Assembly: GCA_036480375.1 (NCBI GenBank)
Contig: JAZGGI010000042.1
Coordinates: 62,001 to 126,000 of the forward strand
Origin: Candidatus Zixiibacteriota bacterium
GTDB lineage: Bacteria > Zixibacteria > MSB-5A5 > GN15 > JAAZOE01
Reading direction: 5' to 3'
DNA: 64,000 nucleotides
Positions within the stretch are counted from its first letter, which is position 1, and the number at the start of each line of letters is the position of its first letter. The notes beneath the pieces were generated by a model. The model did no database searches, was not told the DNA's origin, and worked only from the letters and a program-made list of their open reading frames with translations. Positions 29,541 through 37,649 of this stretch are shown here, in pieces. Made by a program: the position numbers and the translations under genes.

Positions 29541-29573
29541 AACCACTCCCTGACCGAGGGAGCGGTTTTTTTT
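29541..29573 (+). terminator. Rho-independent terminator before the tetR-type gene
   Basis: AACC and CTCCCT pair with AGGGAG and GGTT (one mismatch) around GACCG, followed by eight T. It insulates the catabolic block from upstream transcription. The next promoter's -35 begins 3 bp later. Confidence 0.88.
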
Positions 29574-29575
29574 AC

Positions 29576-29604
29576 TTGACTTGATGGCTCACATGTGATA
29601 TAAT
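29576..29604 (+). promoter_or_regulatory. Strong predicted sigma-70 promoter of the catabolic block
   Basis: TTGACT at 29576-29581, a 17-bp spacer, and a consensus TATAAT at 29599-29604. This is the best promoter match in the window and lies 35 bp before the TetR start codon. Confidence 0.8.
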
Positions 29605-29606
29605 TA

Positions 29607-29618
29607 GAACAAACGTTC
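29607..29618 (+). promoter_or_regulatory. Candidate TetR operator
   Basis: GAAC and GTTC form an inverted repeat spaced by 4 bp, immediately downstream of the TATAAT box and over the expected transcription start. The position suits repression by the adjacent TetR protein. The palindrome is short, so this is tentative. Confidence 0.45.
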
Positions 29619-29638
29619 GATTTATTTCAGAGGAGATA

Positions 29639-30250
29639 ATGGGTATGCCTCAACCCGGAGCCAAAGCCTCGCCTCAGCGCCGAAACCGTCAGTTTCACAA
29701 ACGGCAGGATGCGATTTTAAAGGCTGCCTCACGCATTATCGCCCGCGATGGATTTGAAGGGGCTACTATTCGAGGCGTGGCGGCTCGCGCCAGGATTAAC
29801 CTGTCGGGCATCTATTACTATTTTGAGAACAAGGAAGAGCTTCTATATGCTTTGCAACATCACGCCTTTTCGACTCTGGCCGACACTCTCCGCCAACGAC
29901 TGGAAGAAATATCATCACCGGAAGAAAAACTGAAAGCCGTCATCGAAAATCATTTTGAATTTTTTGTCAGCAATATGGATAATCTCAAGGTCTGCGTTCA
30001 TGAAATCGAATCATTATCAGGAAAATACTACAACGAGATATTGAAGCTCAGGCGGAAATATTTTGGGCTGGTAAAGGGTGTTATCTCGGAAATTACCAGC
30101 GGGTCCAAACACGATGTCGATCTGACGGCGTTATGCCTGTTTGGCTCTCTCAACTGGGTCTATATGTGGTATGACCCCAAAAAGAACTCGGATATAAAAA
30201 AGCTGTCATCGCAATATTTGAAAATATTCTTAAACGGAATAAAGTCTTGA
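29639..30250 (+). CDS. TetR-family regulator, first gene of the aromatic catabolic block
   Basis: 203 residues. The helix-turn-helix lies at about 25-70 (AASRIIARDGFEGATIRGVA followed by SGIYYYFENKEELLYAL). The C-terminal ligand domain is helical. It is separated from the first reductase gene by only 18 bp, which makes autoregulation of the whole block likely. Known anaerobic benzoate regulators (BzdR, BadR, BamVW) belong to other families, so TetR control is unusual here. The inducer would plausibly be a CoA thioester, by analogy to TetR regulators of fatty acid and phenylacetate pathways; this is inference. Confidence 0.9.
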   Translation: MGMPQPGAKASPQRRNRQFHKRQDAILKAASRIIARDGFEGATIRGVAARARINLSGIYYYFENKEELLYALQHHAFSTLADTLRQRLEEISSPEEKLKAVIENHFEFFVSNMDNLKVCVHEIESLSGKYYNEILKLRRKYFGLVKGVISEITSGSKHDVDLTALCLFGSLNWVYMWYDPKKNSDIKKLSSQYLKIFLNGIKS

Positions 30251-30268
30251 AAAACTCACAGGAGGATT

Positions 30269-31393
30269 ATGTTTACCAAATTTTTTGAATGGTACGAGAA
30301 AAGGCATGATTATGCTCGCGACTGGCTCGACAAGAACGACGGCGAGGTAGTCGGGTGTTTTTGCAGCTATGTTCCCGAAGAAATCATCTATGCCTCAGGC
30401 AACCTTCCGGTCAGGATGCTCGGCTCGCACGAACCGCAGGACGTGACCGAGCCGCATATCTTCGGAATGTTTTGCCCGTTCTGTCGCGATGTCCTCGCCC
30501 AGGGGCTCAAAGGACGTTATGATTACATGAAAGGCATCGTCATTGCCCAATCCTGCCTGCATCTGCGGCAGACTTATACCTCGTGGAAAAATCATGTCCC
30601 CGAAGATTTCAGCTATTACATTTATATGCCCAACAAAGTCCAGACCGAGCACGCTTACACCTACTATGCGACCGAACTGGCCAAATTCAAAAAGGCCATT
30701 GAAGAATGGACGGGCCAGCCGATTTCCGATGAAAAGTTGCGGGAGGCGGCCGAGCTGCACAACGAAAATCGCCGTCTGATGCGTGAAATTTATGAGCTTC
30801 GCCAGGCGACCGATCCTCCCCTGACCGGGCTGGAGGCGATGGTCATGGTGGCCTCGTCATTTTTCATTGACAAAAAAGATCACAATGCCGAATTGAAGCG
30901 CATCCTGCCGGAACTGAAATCCCGGACTCTGGATCGCGAAACCGGCGGACGATTGATGATTGTCGGCTCAGAAAACGATGATACCGAATTTATCAAGATG
31001 GTCGAAGGCGTTGGGGCAACGGTGGTCGTCGACGACCATTGTACCGGTTCGCGCTATTTCTGGAATGAAATTAAGTTCAACGGCAACATCGTTCAGGATA
31101 TTACCAATCGCTACATTGACCGTCCCCCCTGTCCGACCAAAGACTGGGAAGAACGAACTCGATTCCCGCATATCCTCAAGCTGGCTCAGGATTACAAAGT
31201 CGATGGCGTTATTCTCATCCAGCAAAAATTCTGTGACCCGCACGAATGCGACATGGTTCCGCTGAAAGAATATCTAAACGGCAACGACTTCCCCACCCTA
31301 TTCCTTGAATTCGATGTCACCGTTCCTGTCGGTCAGATTAGAATCAGGATCGAGGCGTTTTTGGAAATGTTGGGTGTGGAAGAATTATTCTAA
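30269..31393 (+). CDS. bzdN: Class I benzoyl-CoA reductase subunit, BzdN/BcrC-like
   Basis: 374 residues (BcrC/BzdN proteins are about 380). It belongs to the 2-hydroxyacyl-CoA dehydratase D-component family and is soluble. Likely iron-sulfur ligand cysteines are in GCFCSYVPEEI, FCPFCRDVLAQG, AQSCLHLRQ and KFCDPHECD. The N-terminal half (VPEEIIYASGNLPVRMLG) and the C-terminal VDGVILIQQKFCDP match the BcrC pattern. With the next gene it forms the catalytic heterodimer that reduces the aromatic ring of benzoyl-CoA to the 1,5-dienoyl-CoA with electrons from ferredoxin. Shine-Dalgarno is AGGAGG. A substituted benzoyl-CoA could be the true substrate. Confidence 0.85.
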   Translation: MFTKFFEWYEKRHDYARDWLDKNDGEVVGCFCSYVPEEIIYASGNLPVRMLGSHEPQDVTEPHIFGMFCPFCRDVLAQGLKGRYDYMKGIVIAQSCLHLRQTYTSWKNHVPEDFSYYIYMPNKVQTEHAYTYYATELAKFKKAIEEWTGQPISDEKLREAAELHNENRRLMREIYELRQATDPPLTGLEAMVMVASSFFIDKKDHNAELKRILPELKSRTLDRETGGRLMIVGSENDDTEFIKMVEGVGATVVVDDHCTGSRYFWNEIKFNGNIVQDITNRYIDRPPCPTKDWEERTRFPHILKLAQDYKVDGVILIQQKFCDPHECDMVPLKEYLNGNDFPTLFLEFDVTVPVGQIRIRIEAFLEMLGVEELF

Positions 31394-31415
31394 GGTCACA
31401 AGAAAGGGAGAATAA

Positions 31416-32732
31416 ATGAATGAATATAAAACAGAGCCGTTGAAAAGCTGGAAGAAGGCTAAAGAACTGCGGCAAAAGTATTATGAGGATTACCAGAACG
31501 CCCACGCCAAAGGCGGTATCCGCTGGACGGGCGGAGCCTGGTCATTCGACGCGATTCCGGCCGGGCTGGGTAATGATGTTTACAATATCACTGGCGAACC
31601 GTACGGCGCCTCAATCGCGTTTGACAAAAAATTATCGATGGAATGCCTGGAAGCGGCCGAAGCCAAAGGCTGGGCGCGCGATCTGTGCAGTTATATGCGT
31701 AATTACTGGGGCTCAATGTATCTCAACAAATACGCCTTCGGCGGTGAGTACCCCCAGCCTGATTTTTGTTTTCAGGATCATATTTGCTGCAGCCATGCCA
31801 AATGGTATCAGCACGTCGCCGAATATAAAAAGATTCCGTATTTTTGCATCGACGTTTCGGTGGGGCCTTACAAAGACCTCGATGAAGATCGGTTGATGTT
31901 CGTCGTCAATCAGATGCATGAGTCTATTGAATGGCTCGAAAAGGTCACCGGACGCAAGTATCAGGATGAGCTTCTGATTGAAGCGGTTAAAAATGAGATG
32001 CGTTCGACATCGGTCTGGGCGGAAATATGCTATCTGAATATGAATAAACCGGCCCCGCTTGATGAAAAAACGATGTACTCGCTATATGTCCATGGCACCC
32101 TGGCCAAACATAACAAGGAAATTGCCGATTTTTATGAAGAATTGCGCGATGAAGTAAAGTATCGGGTGGATAACAATATTGCTGCTATCCCGGATGAAAA
32201 ATGCCGATTGATGTCCGATACTCAGCCCCCCTGGGGATTTTTAAAAGTTTTTCGATATCTCGAAAAGTTCGGCGCTATTTCAGTCGGATCATTGTACACT
32301 TTCGGCTTGATTGGTATTTGGGAGAACAAACCGGACGGCACCTGGGGTCCCCGAACAACTCCGATGCAAAAAGGCGAAAATATAACCACCCGCGATCAAG
32401 CCCTGAGGCTGCTGGCTGATTGGAATTTATGCAAACCGGAATGGCAGCATTTTTATGATCCCAATCTCAAAACCGAAATGATGCTGCAAATTGTCAAGCA
32501 GTGGAAACTTGACGGCGTCATGCTGCATCTTAACCGGGGCTGCGAAGGTCTTTCCTGCGGTATCATGGAAAATCGCCTGGGTATCGCCGAAGCCGGCGTT
32601 CCGGTTATGACGTTTGAAGGCAACATGGGCGATGAACGCGAATTTGATGAAAAGAGAACTGTGACGCGGATTGATTCCTTCATGGAGACATTAGGTTATG
32701 ACATGCAGGAAGAAACGGCAAAAACCGCGTGA
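31416..32732 (+). CDS. bzdO: Class I benzoyl-CoA reductase subunit, BzdO/BcrB-like
   Basis: 438 residues (BcrB/BzdO about 435-450). It has the same 2-hydroxyacyl-CoA dehydratase fold as its neighbour. Conserved cysteine-containing segments are [28 protein letters not shown] and [11 protein letters not shown]. The last of these is typical of the BcrB side, where GCEG/SCG ligate an iron-sulfur cluster near the active site. It starts 22 bp after the previous stop with its own AGGGAG. Function as part of the benzoyl-CoA reductase is supported by both partner ATPases, ferredoxin and the downstream ring-cleavage enzymes. Confidence 0.86.
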   Translation: MNEYKTEPLKSWKKAKELRQKYYEDYQNAHAKGGIRWTGGAWSFDAIPAGLGNDVYNITGEPYGASIAFDKKLSMECLEAAEAKGWARDLCSYMRNYWGSMYLNKYAFGGEYPQPDFCFQDHICCSHAKWYQHVAEYKKIPYFCIDVSVGPYKDLDEDRLMFVVNQMHESIEWLEKVTGRKYQDELLIEAVKNEMRSTSVWAEICYLNMNKPAPLDEKTMYSLYVHGTLAKHNKEIADFYEELRDEVKYRVDNNIAAIPDEKCRLMSDTQPPWGFLKVFRYLEKFGAISVGSLYTFGLIGIWENKPDGTWGPRTTPMQKGENITTRDQALRLLADWNLCKPEWQHFYDPNLKTEMMLQIVKQWKLDGVMLHLNRGCEGLSCGIMENRLGIAEAGVPVMTFEGNMGDEREFDEKRTVTRIDSFMETLGYDMQEETAKTA

Positions 32733-32770
32733 TGGAATTTGAAAAATAGATTTTATATAGAGGAGGAATA

Positions 32771-33544
32771 ATGATTACCGCAGGTATAGACATGGGCGCC
32801 AAATATGTTAAGGTGGTCATTCTGCAGGATGGAACTGTCAAGGGCAAAGCCATTGTCCTGATGGGTTTTGACCCGCTGGAAGCGGCTTCGGCCTGTATGA
32901 AAGAGGCGGCCGAAAAAGCCGGGATCGACCCCGGAACGATAGATCATATCACGGCAACCGGAGCCGGACGCAAAGCCGCCCCCAACGCCAATTCCGATAT
33001 TACCGATGTCGGCGCGGCCGCTAAGGGTATGGTTCATGTGAAAGAAGGTGTGCACACCGTAATTGATGTCGGCGCTGAAGAAGGCAGGGCTATCAAAATT
33101 GACGCAGAAGGAAAAGTCATTGATTTTGCCGTCAATGAAAAATGTGCCGCCGGAGCGGGAGCGTTCGCCGAATCGATGTCGCGCGCGCTGGAGGTCTCCC
33201 TCGAAGAATTCGGAAAACTATCGCTGCAATCGGACAAATCGATTCCGATGAACGCGCAATGCGCCGTTTTCGCCGAAAGCGAAGTGGTCTCGCTGGTTCA
33301 TGCCAAGACCCCGAAGCGGGATATTTCCAGGGCCGTGCATGACGCTATTGCCAGTCGTATCGTTTCGATGGTCCGCCGCGTGGGGATCAACAACGATATC
33401 GCCCTAATCGGAGGCGTTTCTCATAATCCCGGTTTTGTTGACGCCATCCAGAGAAGTTTGGAAACCGATCTGATAGTTCCCGAAGAACCGGATTACGTGA
33501 GCGCTCTCGGCGCCGCGATTGTCGCCGGGGAAAGGAATAAATGA
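32771..33544 (+). CDS. bzdP: Benzoyl-CoA reductase ATPase subunit, BzdP/BcrD-like
   Basis: 257 residues, BadF/BadG/BcrA/BcrD ATPase family (ASKHA fold). The phosphate loops are GIDMGAKYVKVV at the N-terminus and DVGAEEGRAIKI near residue 100. The cluster-bridging cysteines are in NEKCAAGAGAF near 124 and NAQCAVFAESE near 162. A C-terminal adenosine motif is at GGVSHNPGFVDAI. With the following subunit it would form a heterodimer sharing one [4Fe-4S] cluster and drive electrons into the reductase at the cost of ATP. The DVGAEEG loop departs from the DxGGQD found in its two paralogues here. It overlaps the next gene by 4 bp. Confidence 0.86.
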   Translation: MITAGIDMGAKYVKVVILQDGTVKGKAIVLMGFDPLEAASACMKEAAEKAGIDPGTIDHITATGAGRKAAPNANSDITDVGAAAKGMVHVKEGVHTVIDVGAEEGRAIKIDAEGKVIDFAVNEKCAAGAGAFAESMSRALEVSLEEFGKLSLQSDKSIPMNAQCAVFAESEVVSLVHAKTPKRDISRAVHDAIASRIVSMVRRVGINNDIALIGGVSHNPGFVDAIQRSLETDLIVPEEPDYVSALGAAIVAGERNK

Positions 33545-34431
33545 TGAATGAAAATAAAAAAGAATTCTGGCGCTGGAAAGAATATAACTGGCATGATGAA
33601 AATAAAGACCCCAAGAGCGCCGATATCATCTCGGCCGGAGTCGACGTCGGTTCGGTCAGCTCGCAGGCGGTCATACTTCTGGACGGCGAACTTTATGCGT
33701 ATTCCAACATGCGCACCGGTTCGGACAGCCCCAACAGCGCCAAAAACGCCATGAACTGGGCGCTGGAAAACACCGGATTGACCATTGATGATTTGCACTA
33801 CACGGTTGGAACCGGCTATGGCCGTGTCAATGTACCTTTCTCAGATCGAGCCATTACCGAAATCGCATGCCATGCCCGGGGCGGTAATTTGATGTACGGC
33901 AATACCGTCCGGACCATCCTCGATATGGGCGGTCAGGACTGCAAAGCTATCCTGTGCGACGAAAAAGGCAAAGTAAAAAACTTCCTGATGAACGATAAAT
34001 GCGCCGCCGGAACCGGACGGGGCATGGAAGTTTTCGCCGATCTTCTCGCGATCCCGATTGAGGAAGTGGGCGAGATGTCACTTGATGTTGAGGAAGAGCC
34101 TCCGCCGGTTTCGTCAACCTGCGTCGTTTTCGCCAAATCGGAAGCGTCATCGCTCCTGCGCGAAGGCTGGTCCAAAAAGAAAGTTCTTGCGGCTTACTGC
34201 TCGGCCATGGCTCATCGTGTCGTTTCGCTATTGGAGAGGGTCGGAGTTGAGAAAGATTTTGCCATAACCGGTGGAATCGCCAAAAATGCCGGTGTCGTCA
34301 AACGTCTGGAAAAGGAATTAAACGTAACCGCTCTCAAATCAAAATACGATACTCAAATTGCCGGAGCTTTTGGAGCGGCTTTATTTGCCAGAACATTAAC
34401 GGAAAAGCAAAGGAAGAAAGCGTCAGCATGA
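33541..34431 (+). CDS. bzdQ: Benzoyl-CoA reductase ATPase subunit, BzdQ/BcrA-like
   Basis: 296 residues of the BadF-type ATPase family. An N-terminal extension of about 35 residues precedes AGVDVGSVSSQAV. The second phosphate loop is DMGGQDCKAI near 128. Cluster cysteines are NDKCAAGTGRGME near 152 and SSTCVVFAKSE near 193. The length fits the Azoarcus BzdQ type rather than the much longer Thauera BcrA (about 438 residues). Start and stop overlaps with both neighbours (ATGA-type) indicate translational coupling of subunits and ferredoxin. Confidence 0.87.
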   Translation: MMNENKKEFWRWKEYNWHDENKDPKSADIISAGVDVGSVSSQAVILLDGELYAYSNMRTGSDSPNSAKNAMNWALENTGLTIDDLHYTVGTGYGRVNVPFSDRAITEIACHARGGNLMYGNTVRTILDMGGQDCKAILCDEKGKVKNFLMNDKCAAGTGRGMEVFADLLAIPIEEVGEMSLDVEEEPPPVSSTCVVFAKSEASSLLREGWSKKKVLAAYCSAMAHRVVSLLERVGVEKDFAITGGIAKNAGVVKRLEKELNVTALKSKYDTQIAGAFGAALFARTLTEKQRKKASA

Positions 34432-34709
34432 AGGCTAATTACGGTTATATGGATGGAAGCGGCGATTTTTTCATCACCATCGATACCGATAAATGCATCG
34501 AATGCGAACATCATGCCTGCGTGTCGGCCTGCCCGGTCGGCATGTTTGAAATTATCGTCGACGATTATGATGATGAAGTCGTTGCGATCAAGGAAGAGTA
34601 TCGCAAAAAAGTAAAATACGATTGCGGACCGTGCAAACCGACCAGTGAGAGGCCGCCTCTGCCCTGCGTCGAGGCCTGCACTCCCGGAGCGGTTTCGCAT
34701 TCCTGGTAA
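34428..34709 (+). CDS. bzdM: Two-[4Fe-4S] ferredoxin, electron donor to the reductase (BzdM/BadB-like)
   Basis: 93 residues. Two clusters are indicated: CIECEHHACVSACP, which has four rather than two residues between the second and third cysteines, and CGPC followed 11 residues later by CVEACTPG. The odd spacings resemble the Alvin-type ferredoxins found with benzoyl-CoA reductases. It overlaps the ATPase gene by 4 bp. It should carry electrons from the 2-oxoacid:ferredoxin oxidoreductase or the GltD-like flavoprotein to the ATPase subunits. An 11-bp hairpin follows the gene. Confidence 0.85.
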   Translation: MKANYGYMDGSGDFFITIDTDKCIECEHHACVSACPVGMFEIIVDDYDDEVVAIKEEYRKKVKYDCGPCKPTSERPPLPCVEACTPGAVSHSW

Positions 34710-34726
34710 GAAAATTATCTGGCTCG

Positions 34727-34755
34727 TCCTGGCCGTTTATCATTAACGGTCAGGA
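34727..34755 (+). other. Intercistronic hairpin between ferredoxin and flavoprotein genes
   Basis: TCCTGGCCGTT pairs with AACGGTCAGGA (11 pairs, one G-U) around a 7-nt loop, without a T run. It could stabilise or mark processing of the upstream reductase mRNA segment. Not a standard terminator. Confidence 0.5.
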
Positions 34756-34782
34756 TCGCATATTAAATTTCGAAAGTCGCCA

Positions 34783-37311
34783 ATGCCTGATTTGAAAATT
34801 AACATAGACGGTCAAAGCATTTCATGTGCATCCGGGATAACAATACTCGAAGCAGCCGACGGTGCCGGAATTTATATCCCTCGTTTGTGCCATCATCCCG
34901 ACATCTCCCCATCAGATGAAGTCAAATGGTCAGAGGCTGTCTATCAAACAAATACTAAAATCCCTTCAGAGAATACAGGCGAATCGGCTGGGGAAAACGG
35001 CCATTGCAATTTATGTCTTATTGAAATCGAAGGTCAACCGGAACCGGTAAATTCCTGTGTGACAGAAGTCGTTGATGGCATGAGCGTCTCTACCCTGTCT
35101 GAAAAAGTAATAAAGAAACGTCGCGATACCTTAAGTAAGATTTTATCCGACCACCCCCACGCCTGCCTGACCTGCGCCCAGAAAGAAGGATGCAGTCTCA
35201 CCGATTGTTCATCCAATGTTCCGGTGAACGAAAGATGCTGTCCGCTACTGGGACATTGCGAACTTGAGAAAATAAGCGATCACATCGGGATTCCGGGCGA
35301 AACGCCCAAATATATTCCCCAAAACCGGCCAATATCATCCGATGAGCCGTTTTTTATCCGCGATTATAATCTGTGCGTCGGTTGTCTTCGGTGCGTCAGG
35401 ATATGCGATGACATTCACCGAGCTGATATTCTCGGAGCCGTCTGGAAAGATGACCGGGCCTGGATCGGTTTTACCGACGGAAACGATTCGGATAAAAATC
35501 TTTGTCGCTATTGCGGAGCTTGTATCGAGATTTGTCCAACGGGTGCCCTGCGTGATAAAGAAGGCGCGACTCCCGTTAGGGCCGGTGCGGCTCTCCCCTG
35601 CGTTTCCGCTTGCCCGGCCGGGATTGATATTCCCCGCTATTTGCATTTAATTGCAAAAGGCGATTACCGGAAAGCATTGGAAGTAATTTGCGCCCGTGTT
35701 CCGTTTCCGGGCATTCTCGGGTATGTCTGTTTTCACCCCTGCGAAAGCGGTTGCCGTCGGAGCAAGATCGATAAACCGGTAGCGATATGTGACCTGAAAA
35801 GGTTCGCGGCGGATAAAGTCGGACATCTTGATTTTCTGATGTCAAATAAGAAGGTTGATACCGGCAAAAAAACCGCGATTATCGGTTCAGGGCCCGCCGG
35901 ATTGACGGCAGCCTATTATCTCATGATGCAGGGTCACACGGTAGAGATCTTTGAAAAAGAAAATCAAGCGGGCGGTATGCTCCGTCATGGCATCCCTGAT
36001 TACAGGCTGCCGCAGGATATTCTCGATCGTGAACTTAAGACAATAGAAAAGCTGGGAATTACGATTCACCTAAATCATGAATTTGGCGATGCGACCGGAA
36101 TTGATAGATTAAAATCTGATGGATACGATGCAATCTTAATAGCGGCAGGAGTATCGGCGAGCAAGAATTTAAATATCGAAAATTTAAATTTAAACGGAAT
36201 TTATTCGGCTTTGGATTTCTTAAAGTCGGCCAAATTATCGCGGGAGCCAAAACTCACCGGAAAAGTAATTGTCATAGGTGGAGGAAACGTCGGAATCGAC
36301 GCCGCCATGACCGCCAATCGATTGGGAGCCGATGAAGTCACTCTGGTGTGCCTCGAATCCCGAATCGAAATGCCCGCTCATGACTGGGAAATCGAGCAGG
36401 CCGAACAGGAAGGAATCACCATCGAAAATTCCTGGGGGCCGCGGAAATTTATCTCCGATGGGGATAAATTAACCGGAGTAGAATTTATCCGTTGCACTCG
36501 GGTCTTTGATGAGCAGAAACGATTTAATCCTCAATATGATGAAAACAAAAATAAAGAGATTGTCGCCGATGCGGTCATCGTCGCTATCGGGCAGGGAGTT
36601 GACGAAAAGCTAAATAGCTATTTCAATGATAAGCTCGGGATAAACATCGCGCAGGTCACTGATAGCCAATTATCTGAGAATATATTTGTCGCCGGAGATA
36701 TCGTGCGGGGACCGACATCGGTTATTGACGCCATTGCCGAAGGCCGAAAAGCGGCCGATCTGATCGATATCTTTCTTGAGGGTGATGGTATAATAGAGAC
36801 TGATTTTAATAATTCGGAATACGAATATTCCCGAATTGAAATTCCGCACGAAGATTTTCAGCATTCTCGAATTTCAGTTGAGTCGGTAAATTCGAAGCAG
36901 AGAAAAAATAATTTTGATTTAATCACCTCTACGATGGATGAGAAACAAGCCTGCCTCGAATCAAGGCGTTGTTTGCAATGCTATCAGAGGCAAAATATCA
37001 CTCCGGCGACTTTACCGCCTGAACCCTGGCTGCCGTTAAATCAGAAATCGATTGAAGATATTTCAAATACCGAGGGCGTCATTCGTTTGCTCGATGAAAA
37101 TAAAAAAGTTATTCGCATTTCAGGTGTGACCAATCTCCGAGACAGCCTGGGCAAATGCCTGGATAATCCCGGGGAAGCGAAATGGTTTATTTGGGAAGAA
37201 GACCCGATGTACACCAAACGCGAAAGTGAGCTGATTCAGCAATATCTTCAGGAGCATGGAGAAATGCCCGGCGGGGGCGGCGGCAATGATGATCTGGATG
37301 ATCTTTTTTGA
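34783..37311 (+). CDS. bzdV: NuoG-like / GltD-like iron-sulfur flavoprotein (putative NAD(P)H:ferredoxin oxidoreductase, BzdV-like)
   Basis: 842 residues. A plant-type [2Fe-2S] domain comes first (about 1-95, CNLCLIEIEG), then a NuoG-type His/Cys segment (about 110-145, HACLTCAQKEGC) and two [4Fe-4S] motifs (CVGCLRCVRICDD and CRYCGACIEICP, about 195-255). A GltD-like FAD/NAD(P)H reductase follows (about 280-680, IIGSGPAGLTAAYYL, VIGGGNVGIDAAM, NIFVAGDIVRG). The tail is glycine/aspartate-rich. The layout suits transfer between NAD(P)H and ferredoxin, possibly flavin-based. In Azoarcus a BzdV protein is encoded in the same kind of cluster; I assign this by context and domain content. It is out of frame with the ferredoxin gene and 73 bp from it. 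Confidence 0.75.
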   Translation: MPDLKINIDGQSISCASGITILEAADGAGIYIPRLCHHPDISPSDEVKWSEAVYQTNTKIPSENTGESAGENGHCNLCLIEIEGQPEPVNSCVTEVVDGMSVSTLSEKVIKKRRDTLSKILSDHPHACLTCAQKEGCSLTDCSSNVPVNERCCPLLGHCELEKISDHIGIPGETPKYIPQNRPISSDEPFFIRDYNLCVGCLRCVRICDDIHRADILGAVWKDDRAWIGFTDGNDSDKNLCRYCGACIEICPTGALRDKEGATPVRAGAALPCVSACPAGIDIPRYLHLIAKGDYRKALEVICARVPFPGILGYVCFHPCESGCRRSKIDKPVAICDLKRFAADKVGHLDFLMSNKKVDTGKKTAIIGSGPAGLTAAYYLMMQGHTVEIFEKENQAGGMLRHGIPDYRLPQDILDRELKTIEKLGITIHLNHEFGDATGIDRLKSDGYDAILIAAGVSASKNLNIENLNLNGIYSALDFLKSAKLSREPKLTGKVIVIGGGNVGIDAAMTANRLGADEVTLVCLESRIEMPAHDWEIEQAEQEGITIENSWGPRKFISDGDKLTGVEFIRCTRVFDEQKRFNPQYDENKNKEIVADAVIVAIGQGVDEKLNSYFNDKLGINIAQVTDSQLSENIFVAGDIVRGPTSVIDAIAEGRKAADLIDIFLEGDGIIETDFNNSEYEYSRIEIPHEDFQHSRISVESVNSKQRKNNFDLITSTMDEKQACLESRRCLQCYQRQNITPATLPPEPWLPLNQKSIEDISNTEGVIRLLDENKKVIRISGVTNLRDSLGKCLDNPGEAKWFIWEEDPMYTKRESELIQQYLQEHGEMPGGGGGNDDLDDLF

Positions 37312-37313
37312 TT

Positions 37314-37529
37314 ATGAGCGAACCTATAGAAAAATTGAAGGCAGATGATTGGGTACCTCAATTTACGGCTTCGGGCCCAAGGCTCGAAGAAGCGATTGAA
37401 AATTATAAGATACTGGGCTTTGAGGTTAAAACCGTCGCCGTTCGCGATCTCGATTGTGGCGAATGTACCATCTGTTTTGAGGATAAAAATGATAAAACCG
37501 TAATGATTTTCACTCGTAAGAAAAATTAA
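37314..37529 (+). CDS. Small CxxCxxC protein, unknown
   Basis: 71 residues from the ATG at 37314, which lies 2 bp after the flavoprotein stop. No family is recognised. The sequence contains LEEAIENYKILGFEVKTVAV, then DCGECTICFED, a CxxCxxC cluster that could bind metal, and ends in basic residues. Tight coupling to the GltD-like gene suggests an accessory or small electron-transfer role, or assembly of that flavoprotein. A 120-bp gap follows before the next dehydratase-family gene. Confidence 0.65.
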   Translation: MSEPIEKLKADDWVPQFTASGPRLEEAIENYKILGFEVKTVAVRDLDCGECTICFEDKNDKTVMIFTRKKN

Positions 37530-37649
37530 TTGGTTAAGCCTCTTGAATATTGAGTGTGAATTTCGTTATTTGTGGTTTATATCGTACTATCTGGGTGGGA
37601 AGGAGTTTTTGGGATAGCCAATCATAATGAAAATAATCGGGAGTAAATA

